Below, piece after piece: positions 38,290-48,611 of a stretch of DNA of 64,000 nt (position 1 is its first letter; the number at the start of each line of letters is the position of its first letter). The stretch covers positions 845,345 through 909,344 of the forward strand of contig NZ_PQSP01000001.1 of NCBI RefSeq assembly GCF_003991585.1, read 5' to 3'. Under the pieces are notes generated by a model, which was not told the origin of the DNA, did no database searches, and saw only the letters and a program-made list of their open reading frames with translations. Made by a program: the position numbers and the translations under genes. The DNA comes from Saezia sanguinis. GTDB taxonomy: Bacteria; Pseudomonadota; Gammaproteobacteria; Burkholderiales; Burkholderiaceae_C.

Positions 38290-38312
38290 TTTTTTTGCGT
38301 TGCACAAAAAAA
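38290..38312. promoter_or_regulatory. Probable PhaR operator between phaP and the DUF3141 gene
   Basis: Seven T's, GC-GTT-GC, and CA followed by A's form a T-tract/TGC..GCA/A-tract symmetrical element in the divergent promoter region. PhaR sites in beta- and alpha-proteobacteria carry TGC..GCA cores of this type. The assignment is by resemblance and position. Confidence 0.5.
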
Positions 38313-38446
38313 TGTAATGAAAGCAGTGCGGACTTCCCCCAAATGAGGCTATACTTCGGATAAAACCCTATAGAATCATAAAGGAAAATTGTAACTATAC
38401 GGTTTTTCTGAATTTGACCCAATTCCCATAAGAACAGGAGATTGTC

Positions 38447-41185
38447 GTGAGTGAAGAAACATTTTTTGCTAAGCAAAAAGAGCTGGCAATGTCATTTGAG
38501 AAACTCGGACGCAGCCTTCAAGAACTCACTGATATTCAATCTGACCACGGTTTTGCAGCGATACAACGTAAACAAGAAGCCGCATTAGCCCCTTTTTCAT
38601 CAGGGCTTTTCAACAAAGTCCCCTCTTTCAAAGACTGGAGCGACTACCTGGTTGACTTCAGCCAGCGCATGGTTTTGTATTGGGACACCTTGCGTCAACG
38701 TGCAGACAACATGATCGCCGATGAACAAAACGGCTACCCATGGGTTTTGAAATTCGATTACGAAATCTTGGTTGACGGCAAGGATCTGCCCGACCCGGTC
38801 AACTACTGCCTGCTCAGAATACTGCCCGACCCCGGACAAAAGATTGACAACACCCGCCAGCCGATTGTGATCGTCGATCCGCGTGGCGGACACGGCTCGG
38901 GTATTGGCGGGTTTAAAAAATCCTCTGAAATCGGTGAAAGCCTGCGCGCCGGGCATCCCACCTATTTCATTGCCTTTCGCAATGCGCCAGAGCCTGGTCA
39001 AACGATCATCACGGCAGGCAAAGCACAGGCATATTTCCTGGAACAAGTCATTGCTCGCCATCCGAAAAGCCCCAAACCCGTCATCATCGGGAATTGCCAG
39101 GCCGGCTGGGCCGTCATGGGGTTGGCCGCCTCCCGGCCAGACCTGGAAAGCCTGGTCATTATCAACGGTGCGCCACTGTCCTACTGGGCAGGTGTTAAAG
39201 GGCAAAACCCGATGCGCTATGCTGCAGGCCTGATGGGCGGCGCATGGATGACACGTTTTGGCAGCGATATTGGCAACGGTATTTTCGATGGCGCCTGGCT
39301 GGTGATTAACTTTGAAAACCTGAATCCCGCCAACACCTGGTGGAGCAAAGATTACAACCTGTTTTCCAAGGTCGATACCGAGGCCCCCCGCTATCTGGAT
39401 TTTGAGCGCTGGTGGTGTGCCCCCACCTTATTCAACAGTGAAGAAATCGAGTCCATTGTTGATGAACTGTTTATTGGTAACCGCCTGACAGGCGGCGTAT
39501 CGGGCCGCGCCGGCTCTCCGCTGAACCTGCGCAATATCAAATGCCCGGTCGTGGTGTTCTGCTCCTCCGGTGACAACATCACACCGCCCCAGCAGGCACT
39601 CAACTGGGTGGTCGACTTATACCCCAATGACATGCTGTTGCGTGCCTCAGGCCGTACCATTGTTTACCTGAAACACGCCAGTGTCGGGCACTTGGGCATA
39701 TTTGTCTCGGGACGGGTTGCCGAGCGCGAACACCGCGAGCTCATCAATGCCATTGACAGCATCAAAGCACTGCCGCCCGGTTTGTTTGAACTGGTCATTG
39801 ACGATGTGCAGCAGTCCGACGGCAAAGAGAAAATTTACCAGGTACATTATGAAAAACGCAGCATCAAAGACCTGATCAGTGCTGACCAGGACGGCCGCAC
39901 CGACGAAGCCGAGTTTGAACTGGTCGACCGTTTGTCAGAAATCAACTCAACGCTTTATGACTGGTGTGTACGCCCCTGGCTCTCGAACTCCGTCAATGAG
40001 CTTTCAGCCCGCCTGTTCAGAGAGTTTTTCTACTTCCGCTCCAACAGAAGAATGTGGAGCAGCACCAACCCTGCATTGTGGTGGCTGCCCGGTATGGCAC
40101 AACAGGTCAAGGCCAGCAGAGCCCCTGCCCACCCTGACAACCCCCTGCTGGGCTGGCAGGAGGCCACATCCGACAATATTGAGGCCAGCCTTGATGCCTA
40201 CCGTGCCACACGCGACTCTTTTGTCGAAACCATTTTCCACCTGATGTACGGTACGCTCAACGCCATTACCGGCGAAGGCACTGCGGCACAGAAAAGCCCG
40301 ATTGATGTTGAGGCTGTCAGCCATGATCTGGTTGAAAAACTGGAAGGGCTTCTGACACAGGGCGGCACACGCGAAGCCGTCATTCGGATCATCCTTTTGC
40401 TCACCCAGTCCAAAGACAAACTGGACCAACGGTTTTTAGATGCGGCAGTCAACTTCTGCCGCCAACAAGGAGAGAGCGTATCACCACAGGAGTGGGATAT
40501 GCTGCGCGAAACCATCAAGGTCCAGAACCTGCTGGTCTTCACATATCCCAAAGACAGCCTGAAAACACTGCCGGCCCTGCTGCGTACCAAAGCAGATCGT
40601 CAGGACGTGATTGCTTTCATAAAAGCCAGCGCTCAGTTTTTCCCGGCTGATTCTGTGGATAAAATGCGCCCCATGTGGCAAAAAATTCTGGAAGTTCTGG
40701 AACTGCCTGTCTCTCGTACCGAAAAACTGGCCCAAACATCAGACACGCCGAAGCCGGTCGCAACTAATCCCAATCGCGCTCCTGCAACAGCCTCTGAAAA
40801 GAAAACGGCTGTTCCCCAGCAAACCTCTTTTCTGCCCGCAGCAACTGAGGTCGTAAAACCCAAAGCGCCCGCTACCGCAGCACCTGCTAAAGCAACACCT
40901 CCGGCTAAAGCGGCTGCGACACCTGCTGCGGCAAAACCCTCGCAGCCTAAAGTCAAGCCTGTTGCCAAAAAAGCGGCTCAACCCAAAGCGGTGGTCGCCT
41001 CCAAAGCCAAAACTCCGGTTAAGGCTGCGGCAAAATCTGCTGCAAAACCTGTGGCAGCATCTGTTGCAGGCAAAAAAAATGCATCAACACCCAAGCGCAC
41101 CGAGTCTCCCAAACTGCCCGTAAAGGCAGTACCCCAAAAACAGACTCTGCGCACCCCACAAAAAACAACACGCAAGAAAGGTTAA
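38447..41185 (+). CDS. DUF3141 alpha/beta-hydrolase with PHA-synthase-like cysteine and histone-H1-like tail
   Basis: A 912-residue protein. Residues about 90-440 form an alpha/beta-hydrolase domain of the DUF3141 family, related to PHA synthases: the nucleophile elbow is GNCQAGWA with cysteine at residue 217, comparable to the G-x-C-x-G box of PhaC; VVDLYPNDMLLRASG and KHASVGHLGIFVSGR give the likely Asp and His. The middle (about 480-760) is helical. From about residue 765 to the end the chain is made of Ala, Lys, Pro and Thr in AAKP-like units, like the DNA-binding tails of PhaF phasins. The GTG start has AGGAG six bases upstream. It is divergent from phaP and upstream of phaB-phaC, so a granule-related role is likely. 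Function is not established. Confidence 0.85.
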   Translation: MSEETFFAKQKELAMSFEKLGRSLQELTDIQSDHGFAAIQRKQEAALAPFSSGLFNKVPSFKDWSDYLVDFSQRMVLYWDTLRQRADNMIADEQNGYPWVLKFDYEILVDGKDLPDPVNYCLLRILPDPGQKIDNTRQPIVIVDPRGGHGSGIGGFKKSSEIGESLRAGHPTYFIAFRNAPEPGQTIITAGKAQAYFLEQVIARHPKSPKPVIIGNCQAGWAVMGLAASRPDLESLVIINGAPLSYWAGVKGQNPMRYAAGLMGGAWMTRFGSDIGNGIFDGAWLVINFENLNPANTWWSKDYNLFSKVDTEAPRYLDFERWWCAPTLFNSEEIESIVDELFIGNRLTGGVSGRAGSPLNLRNIKCPVVVFCSSGDNITPPQQALNWVVDLYPNDMLLRASGRTIVYLKHASVGHLGIFVSGRVAEREHRELINAIDSIKALPPGLFELVIDDVQQSDGKEKIYQVHYEKRSIKDLISADQDGRTDEAEFELVDRLSEINSTLYDWCVRPWLSNSVNELSARLFREFFYFRSNRRMWSSTNPALWWLPGMAQQVKASRAPAHPDNPLLGWQEATSDNIEASLDAYRATRDSFVETIFHLMYGTLNAITGEGTAAQKSPIDVEAVSHDLVEKLEGLLTQGGTREAVIRIILLLTQSKDKLDQRFLDAAVNFCRQQGESVSPQEWDMLRETIKVQNLLVFTYPKDSLKTLPALLRTKADRQDVIAFIKASAQFFPADSVDKMRPMWQKILEVLELPVSRTEKLAQTSDTPKPVATNPNRAPATASEKKTAVPQQTSFLPAATEVVKPKAPATAAPAKATPPAKAAATPAAAKPSQPKVKPVAKKAAQPKAVVASKAKTPVKAAAKSAAKPVAASVAGKKNASTPKRTESPKLPVKAVPQKQTLRTPQKTTRKKG

Positions 41186-41534
41186 TACCATAGAAAACCA
41201 TCAAAGATCTGATGCACTTTGGCAGGCTACGGCAGCATTTCATCCCGGCCTAAAACACAGGGTTATCTGTCATACACCTGCCACTAAGAAGGTCTACAAT
41301 GGTTTCGATAAATATTAAATTGACAGGGCAAACATTCAAAATCGATTTTTGAGTGTTATTACGCATACATATTTGTATGAAACATGATAAACATGTAAAT
41401 TTTTGAGCCGGCAATGAAAACACTGACCCCCCTTCTGGTAACTTGACTGAGTCAAATTTGACAATTGCCTGTTGGATTGCTTTGGTGTTCTTATTAATCC
41501 GTTAAACTTTATTTTTTACCCGTTGGAGGAACTT
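41186..41534. other. phaB upstream region
   Basis: About 350 bases without a gene. Two small palindromes are visible, CATACA-TATT-TGTATG (41364-41379) and GTCAAATTTGAC (41451-41462); TTGACA at 41458-41463 is a possible -35, but no good -10 follows. It should contain the phaBC promoter. Confidence 0.4.
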
Positions 41535-42278
41535 ATGACAACAAAACGTATTGCACTGGTTACCGGAGGCATGGGCGGAATCGGAACTGTGATTTGCCAG
41601 TATCTGCATAAACAAGGACATACTGTCATTGCAGCACATACACCCAATGCCAGCAATCAGCAGGAATGGCTGAGTGAACAGAAAAAACTGGGGTTCAACT
41701 TTGAAAGCGTCGGTTTTGACGTTGCCGACTGGGACTCTGTTTCAGCAGCGCTTAAAGAAGTACAGGAACGCGTTGGCACCATTGATATTCTGGTCAACAA
41801 TGCAGGTATCACACGCGACGGCATGATGAAAAAAATGCCGGTTGAAAACTGGGATGCCGTGATCAAAACCAACCTGAGCAGCATGTTCTACGCCAGCAAA
41901 TGCGTGGTTGACGCCATGCTTGCCAAAGGCTGGGGCCGTATCATCAATATTTCTTCGGTGAATGGTCAGCGTGGTCAGTTTGGCCAATCCAACTACTCTG
42001 CTGCCAAAGCCGGCGTACACGGCTTTACCATGGCAATGGCTCGCGAAGTTGCCGCCAAAGGCATTACGGTTAACACCGTGTCCCCAGGCTACATTGAAAC
42101 ACCGATGACCGCCATGATGAAACCTGAAGTGCTGCAACAGATCACTTCAGGCATTCCTATCGGCCGTCTGGGCAAACCTGAGGAAATTGCTTCCATCGTG
42201 GCCTGGCTGGCTTCTGATGAAGCGGCTTACTGCATTGGCGGAGATTTCAGCGTCAACGGCGGCCTGAATATGCAATAA
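41535..42278 (+). CDS. phaB: Acetoacetyl-CoA reductase
   Basis: NADPH-dependent reduction of acetoacetyl-CoA to (R)-3-hydroxybutyryl-CoA, the monomer for PHB. The 247-residue short-chain dehydrogenase has the cofactor loop VTGGMGGIG (residues about 9-17), NNAGITRD, the catalytic Ser and Tyr-x3-Lys in ISSVNGQRGQFGQSNYSAAK, and the phaB-specific substrate tail YCIGGDFSVNGGLNM. GGAGG lies five bases before the ATG at 41535. A longer frame from 41472 is not used. It is 130 bases upstream of phaC. Confidence 0.96.
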   Translation: MTTKRIALVTGGMGGIGTVICQYLHKQGHTVIAAHTPNASNQQEWLSEQKKLGFNFESVGFDVADWDSVSAALKEVQERVGTIDILVNNAGITRDGMMKKMPVENWDAVIKTNLSSMFYASKCVVDAMLAKGWGRIINISSVNGQRGQFGQSNYSAAKAGVHGFTMAMAREVAAKGITVNTVSPGYIETPMTAMMKPEVLQQITSGIPIGRLGKPEEIASIVAWLASDEAAYCIGGDFSVNGGLNMQ

Positions 42279-42408
42279 CGCCTTTTGGTACCTGAACCCC
42301 GCCTGTGTTCCCTATTAAAAATGCAGGTGGTGTTCTGGCTGGCAACATCAAATCAACAACCAACCGATACCCCCAGGCGTGTTTAAAAACGCAATTGGAG
42401 AATAACAA

Positions 42409-44127
42409 ATGACAGCAAAGCAAGAAGAAAAGGCTTTCACAGACTTCTGGTCTGTGCAGACACCTTTTACAGCCATATCCACCATTGAAAGCCTCAAACT
42501 GTGGATCGGTTCCAATCCATGGTTTTCACACTGCGATACATCCACATGGTTTGATGTGGATACCCAGCAGTTAGACAAACTCCAGCTTGAATACCAGGCA
42601 CAGTGGTTCAAACTGTGCAGCAAGCTGATGACACGCGAGGCTTTCACTTTTGATGACGCCCGCTTCAAAGCCAAAGAATGGTCAGACCCGATGTATGGTG
42701 CTGTTGCTGCGTTGTATCTGATGAACTGCACCTTTCTCCAAGAAACCGTTAAGCTGCTGAAAATTGATGACCCTAAAGCACAACGCCGGCTCGATTATCT
42801 GCTGGAGCAGACACTGGCCGCCGCAGCACCCAGCAACTTTCTGTTCACCAACCCGGAAGCTATTGACAAAATGGTCCAGACACAGGGTGCCAGCCTTTTT
42901 TCAGGCATGCTGCACTGGATGGACGACGTCAAGGCCGGCGTATTGCGCCAGTCCGACAAAGACGACTTCCAAGTTGGCGTTGATCTGGCCGTAACGCCCG
43001 GAACCGTTATCTTCCAAAATGAGATGCTGCAACTGATTCAGTACGCACCATCCACCGATACCCAGTACAAAATTCCTCTGCTGGTCGTGCCACCGTGCAT
43101 CAACAAATACTACATCATGGACCTGCGTCCCAAGAACTCCCTGATTAAATACATGGTTGAGCAGGGACATCAGGTCTTTTTGATCTCATGGCGCAACATG
43201 GATATTTCCATGGCAGAAACCTCATGGGATGACTACCTGCAAAAAGGTGTTATTGCGGCCATGAGTGTGGTGCGCTCAATCTCTGGCGTACACGATATCA
43301 ACACCCTCGGTTTCTGCGTGGGCGGCACACTGCTGACGCAAGCCCTGGCCGTGCTTGCAGCCCGTGGCGATACACCTCCCAACAGCTTGACGCTGCTCAC
43401 CAGCTTCCTGGACTTTATGGACACCGGCCCGATTGACGTTTATGTTGACGAGCAGACCGTTAACTACCACGAAGTCACTGTTGGCGGAAAAGCCGGCCAT
43501 TACGGCATCTTCCGTGGTGAAGACATGGCCAATACATTTTCCATCCTGCGCCCCAACGAATTGTGGTGGAACTATAACGTTGACAAATACCTCAAGGGTG
43601 AAAAACCCCGCGCATTTGACATCCTGTTCTGGAACAACGACAGCAGCAACCTGCCCGGCAAAATGTACTCCTACTATTTACGCCACGGCTATCTGCAAAA
43701 CGACTTCAAATCAGGCGAAATGCAGATGTGCGGCGTCACCATGGATTACCACAACGTCACCGCACCGGCTTACATCTACGCCTCACGCAAAGACCATATC
43801 GTGCCGTGGGAAAGCGCCTATGCCTCCACAGCTATCCTACCTGGGCAAAAACGTTTTGTATTAGGCGCATCGGGCCACATTGCAGGCGTTATCAACCCGC
43901 CGGCTGACAACAAGCGCTCCTACTGGACCAACGACAAGCTGGTCAAAAAAGCGCAGGACTGGATCAACAAGGCTACAGAGCATACAGGTAGCTGGTGGCC
44001 TGACTGGGCCCAATGGCAGGCCCAATACGGCGGTGAAAAAATTCCTGCCGTTACCAAGGCCGGAAGCCCTGCATTCCCACCCATTGAACCGGCTCCTGGA
44101 AGTTATGTGATGCGGTCTGCAACATAA
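42409..44127 (+). CDS. phaC: Class I polyhydroxyalkanoate synthase
   Basis: Polymerises (R)-3-hydroxyacyl-CoA to PHA. The 572-residue protein has the N-terminal PhaC_N domain (DPMYGAVAALYLMNCTFLQE) and the alpha/beta core with the lipase-like box GFCVGGTLL, catalytic cysteine at residue 303. The other catalytic residues are in SRKDHIVPWES (Asp) and GASGHIAGVINPP (His). GGAGAATAACAA precedes the ATG. No phaA thiolase is in the window. Confidence 0.97.
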   Translation: MTAKQEEKAFTDFWSVQTPFTAISTIESLKLWIGSNPWFSHCDTSTWFDVDTQQLDKLQLEYQAQWFKLCSKLMTREAFTFDDARFKAKEWSDPMYGAVAALYLMNCTFLQETVKLLKIDDPKAQRRLDYLLEQTLAAAAPSNFLFTNPEAIDKMVQTQGASLFSGMLHWMDDVKAGVLRQSDKDDFQVGVDLAVTPGTVIFQNEMLQLIQYAPSTDTQYKIPLLVVPPCINKYYIMDLRPKNSLIKYMVEQGHQVFLISWRNMDISMAETSWDDYLQKGVIAAMSVVRSISGVHDINTLGFCVGGTLLTQALAVLAARGDTPPNSLTLLTSFLDFMDTGPIDVYVDEQTVNYHEVTVGGKAGHYGIFRGEDMANTFSILRPNELWWNYNVDKYLKGEKPRAFDILFWNNDSSNLPGKMYSYYLRHGYLQNDFKSGEMQMCGVTMDYHNVTAPAYIYASRKDHIVPWESAYASTAILPGQKRFVLGASGHIAGVINPPADNKRSYWTNDKLVKKAQDWINKATEHTGSWWPDWAQWQAQYGGEKIPAVTKAGSPAFPPIEPAPGSYVMRSAT

Positions 44128-44151
44128 ATTTGCTACGCTGCATCAGCTACT

Positions 44152-44181
44152 AAAAAGCCACCGCTCCCGGTGGCTTTTTTT
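44152..44181 (+). terminator. rho-independent terminator after phaC
   Basis: A 12-base stem (44152-44163 with 44168-44179) closed by a T-run. Confidence 0.9.
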
Positions 44182-44395
44182 ATGAAAAATGCTTGCCCAC
44201 CGATAAATGCAACGCCGTTGCAGGAAATATTACCGCACACTCCGCTTTTTCCATCATGGTTACCCTGTATATGATGCAAATTAAACCATTTCATAGCATA
44301 ATCAGACCACATGATCCGTTTTAACTGTATCAGCAGGCTTGCTTGGCCTACTGGTATGCCGGCAACCTAATTCATTGTTTTCAAAGCATTTTTCT

Positions 44396-44824
44396 ATGCC
44401 AAAATCCATACGTACTTTGACCCTTGCCTGCCTTGGCGCTATTGCCCTGAGCGGATGCCAGTTCCTGGCTGATATCATTCCTGCCGCCCCCCGTACCGAC
44501 GGACCGGCACCAGCAACCGGCACAGCGCCGGAAACCATCACTTTTTACAGTGCAGATAACCCACCATGGGCTCGCCTGCATGTAGGCAAAATGGCATGCG
44601 CTGAAGGCGTCTCGTTCAACATCAGCCGGGCTGATGCCAACAACGAACTGGACCTGAACTGGAAAGGCCGGCAATACACGCTGCGCCGCGTACAGACCTC
44701 TTCCGGCGCGTTCCGTTATGAGGACCCGGCATCAGGTATGGTATTGATTCAGATCCCGGCCAAGTCTTTATTGCTGGACGCTAAAATCGGCCAGCGTCTG
44801 GCTGATGAGTGCAACCCCGGATAA
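44396..44824 (+). CDS. MliC-like lipoprotein (lysozyme inhibitor family)
   Basis: A 142-residue lipoprotein: signal peptide with lipobox LSGC (cysteine 21), an Ala/Pro/Thr linker, then a C-terminal domain resembling MliC (membrane-bound inhibitor of C-type lysozyme). The visible MliC features are MACAEGVSFNISRADANNELDL, a short strand KGRQYTLRRV, SSGAFRYEDPASGMVLIQI and a final cysteine in LADECNPG. MliC proteins sit in the outer membrane facing the periplasm and protect against lysozyme. An upstream in-frame start at 44339 has no ribosome site. The match is moderate, so the inhibitory role is inferred. Confidence 0.6.
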   Translation: MPKSIRTLTLACLGAIALSGCQFLADIIPAAPRTDGPAPATGTAPETITFYSADNPPWARLHVGKMACAEGVSFNISRADANNELDLNWKGRQYTLRRVQTSSGAFRYEDPASGMVLIQIPAKSLLLDAKIGQRLADECNPG

Positions 44825-44861
44825 TTGCACCTCTTCTGGTCTGCACAAAACATGAAAAAAG

Positions 44862-44890
44862 CACTTCCATCATGCGGAAGTGTTTTTTTT
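44862..44890. terminator. bidirectional rho-independent terminator
   Basis: A 7-base stem (44862-44868 with 44876-44882) with an A-run on the left and eight T's on the right serves both the lipoprotein gene and the converging gene at 44889. Confidence 0.75.
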
Positions 44891-45422
44891 ATTCATACAT
44901 CCTGCCCAGCTCCAGCAAACGTCCTATGAAAAACCAACCGGTGTCCTTTTCTGTGCCCTCTTCTTCCTCTTCCCAGTCGCTCATGCATTCAATGCCGCAA
45001 CTCAGGTTACTGAACGGATCAAAGTTGTACCACCAGTTGCCGGTTTCAGACTCAATGCCGTAATAACGGTCTTCATTCTGAAGTTGTTTGTCCTGCATTT
45101 TATGCAGTTCTGCTATCTGAAATTTCAAAACAGCCAGACTGTATGCCATACCGGCAACCGGATCAGAACCGCTTGCGGATATCTGCTCCACATCAGGGCT
45201 TTCGGCCAAATCCAGCCACGCGTCATCAAAACATGCGGACTCGGACGTAATCGCCTGTTTCAACACCTCCAGCACCAATTGTCGTGACGCCTGCTGCCTG
45301 ACATATTGTTCTTTGCCATCAGTCAGAATTTTATAAAGCGCCAATAAATACGTTTTCAAATCTCTGCTTTGCAGATCATTTTCCAAACTTCCAATTTCAT
45401 CCGCAAAATCATCCAGCGTCAT
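44889..45422 (-). CDS. Hypothetical protein, acidic, unknown function
   Basis: A 177-residue soluble protein without a signal peptide. I do not recognise the family. The first 120 residues are predicted helical; the C-terminal part contains ESETGNWWYNFDPFSNLSCG and an acidic run DWEEEEEGTEKD. It is alone between an MliC-like lipoprotein gene and cysA, and overlaps the terminator hairpin. The start at 45422 is not strongly supported by a ribosome site. It could be a small accessory or immunity-like gene, but nothing shows this. Confidence 0.6.
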   Translation of the reverse strand: MTLDDFADEIGSLENDLQSRDLKTYLLALYKILTDGKEQYVRQQASRQLVLEVLKQAITSESACFDDAWLDLAESPDVEQISASGSDPVAGMAYSLAVLKFQIAELHKMQDKQLQNEDRYYGIESETGNWWYNFDPFSNLSCGIECMSDWEEEEEGTEKDTGWFFIGRLLELGRMYE

Positions 45423-45509
45423 GGCATACCTCAGTCAGTTTTTAGCATTATAGGTATACCTGCCAATCGGCAGTTTCATGAGCCTCATATGAAAAGCAGA
45501 GTCAGCGCA

Positions 45510-46595
45510 TTATTCAGATACAAACACCCTCGCCTGCTTGGGCACAACATGCAAATGTGCCCCTTCCCGCACATTCAACGCCCAAAACGTACCCGTGTCG
45601 ACATAGGCTTCCAGCGTATCGGCCTCACCGGCCTGTACCGTGTCCTGACGGCGCAGTTCCAGTCGTGCGGTAGGCCCAATCACCATGGCGCGCACCAGTT
45701 CCACCGGCAGCCCGGCAGAACCTGGTCGTCCCTGCTGATCCGCAGTCAATTCAAAATCATACGGGCGCACATATGCCACCGCATTCTGGGCTCTTGCATC
45801 TGTATACTCAGGCACGGCCCATTGAACGCCGTTGACATTCATCACCCCCAGGCTGACCTGCCCGCGCAACTGATTGACATCACCCAGGAAGCCATACACA
45901 AACGGACTGGCCGGGTTCTCCCATACCTCCTGCGGTGAGCCCACCTGCTCAATCTGCCCCTGATTCATCAGCACCACACGGTCTGCCACTTCCATCGCCT
46001 CTTCCTGATCATGCGTGACAAAAATGCTGGTCACATGCAGGTCATCATGCAGCCTGCGCAACCAGCGGCGCAATTCCTTGCGCACCTTGGCATCCAGCGC
46101 GCCGAAAGGCTCGTCCAGCAGCAGCACTTTAGGTTCCACTGCCAGCGCCCTTGCCAATGCAATGCGCTGGCGCTGTCCGCCGGAAAGCTGCGCCGGATAA
46201 CGGTCTGCCAACCAGTCCAGTTGTACCAGCTTGAGCAGGGCATAAACCTTCTCTTTGATTTCCGCCTTGCTGGGGCGCTGACCATGCGGCTTCACGCTCA
46301 AACCAAACGCCACATTGTCAAATACCGTCATATGGCGAAACAGCGCGTAATGCTGAAACACAAACCCCACCTGCCTCTCACGCACATGCTGTTCAGTCGC
46401 ATCCAGCCCGGAAAACGCAATTGTCCCCGTGTCTGACGACTCCAGCCCTGCAATGATGCGCAGCAGCGACGTCTTGCCGCAGCCCGAAGGCCCGAGCAAC
46501 GCCACCAGTTCTCCCGAATGCACATCCAGGTTGATATCTTTCAGCGCCTGAAACTGCCCAAAATGTTTATTGACCTGACGAATTTCAATGCTCAT
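45510..46595 (-). CDS. cysA: Sulfate/thiosulfate ABC transporter ATP-binding protein
   Basis: ATPase of the sulfate importer. The 361-residue protein has Walker [10 protein letters not shown] (residues 34-42), the signature [15 protein letters not shown], Walker [14 protein letters not shown] and the H-loop [14 protein letters not shown], followed by a C-terminal regulatory region (about 240-361). It is the last gene of the sbp-cysT-cysW-cysA operon. Confidence 0.96.
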   Translation of the reverse strand: MSIEIRQVNKHFGQFQALKDINLDVHSGELVALLGPSGCGKTSLLRIIAGLESSDTGTIAFSGLDATEQHVRERQVGFVFQHYALFRHMTVFDNVAFGLSVKPHGQRPSKAEIKEKVYALLKLVQLDWLADRYPAQLSGGQRQRIALARALAVEPKVLLLDEPFGALDAKVRKELRRWLRRLHDDLHVTSIFVTHDQEEAMEVADRVVLMNQGQIEQVGSPQEVWENPASPFVYGFLGDVNQLRGQVSLGVMNVNGVQWAVPEYTDARAQNAVAYVRPYDFELTADQQGRPGSAGLPVELVRAMVIGPTARLELRRQDTVQAGEADTLEAYVDTGTFWALNVREGAHLHVVPKQARVFVSE

Positions 46596-46621
46596 GATTT
46601 ACTCTTTTCAAATCCATATCG

Positions 46622-47692
46622 TTATTCTGCCGGCTGCATAGCGGTACGCGACGCCTGATCAGCAGAATTCACTGTCAACGCTTTCACTCTTTCACCCGGG
46701 TTTTGTTGCATGAGTGAAGGCGCTGCTACCGGCTCTGGCGGCAGGTCTTCAATCATTTTCAAAGCCCGCTCATGCCGCCATTCGGCAATGCTTTTAATCA
46801 CCAGCGTTACCAGTGCCAGCATCGCCAGCAATGACGCCAGAGCAAACGCGGCAGCACCCTGGTAGTCGGCATGCAAAATCTCCACCTGCAACGGAATGGT
46901 ATTGGTCTGCCCGCGGATATGGCCTGACACCACCGACACCGCGCCAAACTCACCCATGGCCCGCGCATTACACAAAATCACACCGTACAACAGCCCCCAC
47001 TTGATGTTAGGCAATGTCACCTTGCGAAACACCTGCCAGCCACTCGCGCCCAGCACCACTGCGGCCTGCTCCTCATCGTTGCCCTGTGCCTGCATCAGCG
47101 GAATCAGCTCACGCGCCACAAACGGAAATGTCACAAACAGCGTTGCCAGCACAATACCCGGCACGGCAAACACAATCTTGATGTCATGCGCCTGCAACCA
47201 GCCACCCAGCCAGCCTTGCGCGCCAAACAGCAAAATAAACAACAGCCCGACTACCACAGGCGAAACCGAGAACGGCAAATCCACCAGCGTGATCAGCAGC
47301 GACTTGCCACGAAACTCAAACTTGGCAATAGCCCAGGCCGCCGCCACGCCAAACACCACGTTCAGCGGCACCGCAATCAGCGCCGTCAGCAGGGTCAGCT
47401 TAATCGCTGCCAGATTATCCGGATGATTCAGCGCCCCCCAGTACGCCTGCAATCCCTGCCGGAGCGCTTCCACAAACACCGCCGCCAGCGGCAGCACCAG
47501 AAACAGCAGCATGAAACCCAGCGCAATGCCAATCAGAATACGCCTGACCCAGGGTGCCTCAGTGGTATGGACACGGCGTGCAATACCATGCTCGCCACCA
47601 TAGACAATGGTCGCGCTGCTCGGCAGCTCTCCGCCCAGGTTTGCACGGGAAGCCAACACATCCTGATGTATCACCTTTTCAGCAGCCATCAT
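46622..47692 (-). CDS. cysW: Sulfate ABC transporter permease CysW
   Basis: Inner-membrane permease with six helices and the EAA-type loop ([23 protein letters not shown]). At 356 residues it is longer than E. coli CysW (291) because of an N-terminal extension of about 45 residues before the first helix and a Pro-rich C-terminal tail of about 30. Its ATG overlaps the cysT stop (ATGA), so the two are translationally coupled. Confidence 0.94.
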   Translation of the reverse strand: MMAAEKVIHQDVLASRANLGGELPSSATIVYGGEHGIARRVHTTEAPWVRRILIGIALGFMLLFLVLPLAAVFVEALRQGLQAYWGALNHPDNLAAIKLTLLTALIAVPLNVVFGVAAAWAIAKFEFRGKSLLITLVDLPFSVSPVVVGLLFILLFGAQGWLGGWLQAHDIKIVFAVPGIVLATLFVTFPFVARELIPLMQAQGNDEEQAAVVLGASGWQVFRKVTLPNIKWGLLYGVILCNARAMGEFGAVSVVSGHIRGQTNTIPLQVEILHADYQGAAAFALASLLAMLALVTLVIKSIAEWRHERALKMIEDLPPEPVAAPSLMQQNPGERVKALTVNSADQASRTAMQPAE

Positions 47693-48582
47693 CTATCCCC
47701 CGCCCCGGTACGGCTGCGCTGCCAGGCCTGCAGGCCGTTGATCAGCAACAGCAATACAAAAGAGATCACCAGCATCAGCACCGCCACAGCTGTAGCCCCG
47801 GCATAATCGTGCATATCCAGTTTACCGATAATGACCTGCGGCGCAATCTCGGACACCATCGGTATATTGCTGGAGATGAACACAATCGAGCCATATTCAC
47901 CCACGCCACGCGCCAGCGCCATGGCAAACCCGGTCAACAATGCCGGCGAAATGGCCGGGAAAATCACCCTGTAAAAAATCTGCCAGCGCGATGCACCCAG
48001 GCAAGCCGCCGCTTCTTCCAGCTCTTTTTCCGTATCTTCCAGCACCGGCTGCACCGTACGCACCACAAAAGGCAGGCCGATGAAAATCAGCGCAATCACA
48101 ATGCCTGTGCGGTTAAACGCTAGGTCAATACCGAGCGGGGCAAACAGTTGCCCCACCCAGCCGTTGCTGGCCAGAATGGCTGTCAATGAGATACCGGCCA
48201 CTGCTGTAGGCAATGCAAAAGGCAGGTCTACCAGCGAATCGACAATCTTTTTGCCCGTAAACTTGTAGCGCACCAGTACCCAGGCCACCAGCAGGCCAAA
48301 CACCGCATTGATCATTGCCGCCAGCAGCGCGGCGCCAAAACTCAGTTGCAGCGAAGCAATCACGCGCGGTGCGCTCACCGCTTCCCAGAATCCGGCCCAA
48401 CTCAGCGTCAGCGTTTTACCCACCAGCGCTGCCAGCGGAATCAGCACAATCAGGCTCAGGTAAAACACTGTAAACCCCAGCGTCAGGCCAAAACCGGGCA
48501 GCACCCGGCGCACCTTGCGCTGGCGCACTGCCGGAGCCTGCCCGCCTGAGGCCAGTGCTTCAATGTTGGCGGCTGTATTCAT
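47689..48582 (-). CDS. cysT: Sulfate ABC transporter permease CysT (CysU)
   Basis: The second permease of the sulfate importer, 297 residues, six helices, with [22 protein letters not shown] as EAA loop and [23 protein letters not shown], typical of CysT. The start follows sbp by 30 bases. Confidence 0.95.
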   Translation of the reverse strand: MNTAANIEALASGGQAPAVRQRKVRRVLPGFGLTLGFTVFYLSLIVLIPLAALVGKTLTLSWAGFWEAVSAPRVIASLQLSFGAALLAAMINAVFGLLVAWVLVRYKFTGKKIVDSLVDLPFALPTAVAGISLTAILASNGWVGQLFAPLGIDLAFNRTGIVIALIFIGLPFVVRTVQPVLEDTEKELEEAAACLGASRWQIFYRVIFPAISPALLTGFAMALARGVGEYGSIVFISSNIPMVSEIAPQVIIGKLDMHDYAGATAVAVLMLVISFVLLLLINGLQAWQRSRTGAGDR

Positions 48583-48611
48583 TGCCTTGCCTTTTGCCTG
48601 TTCTGATCAGC

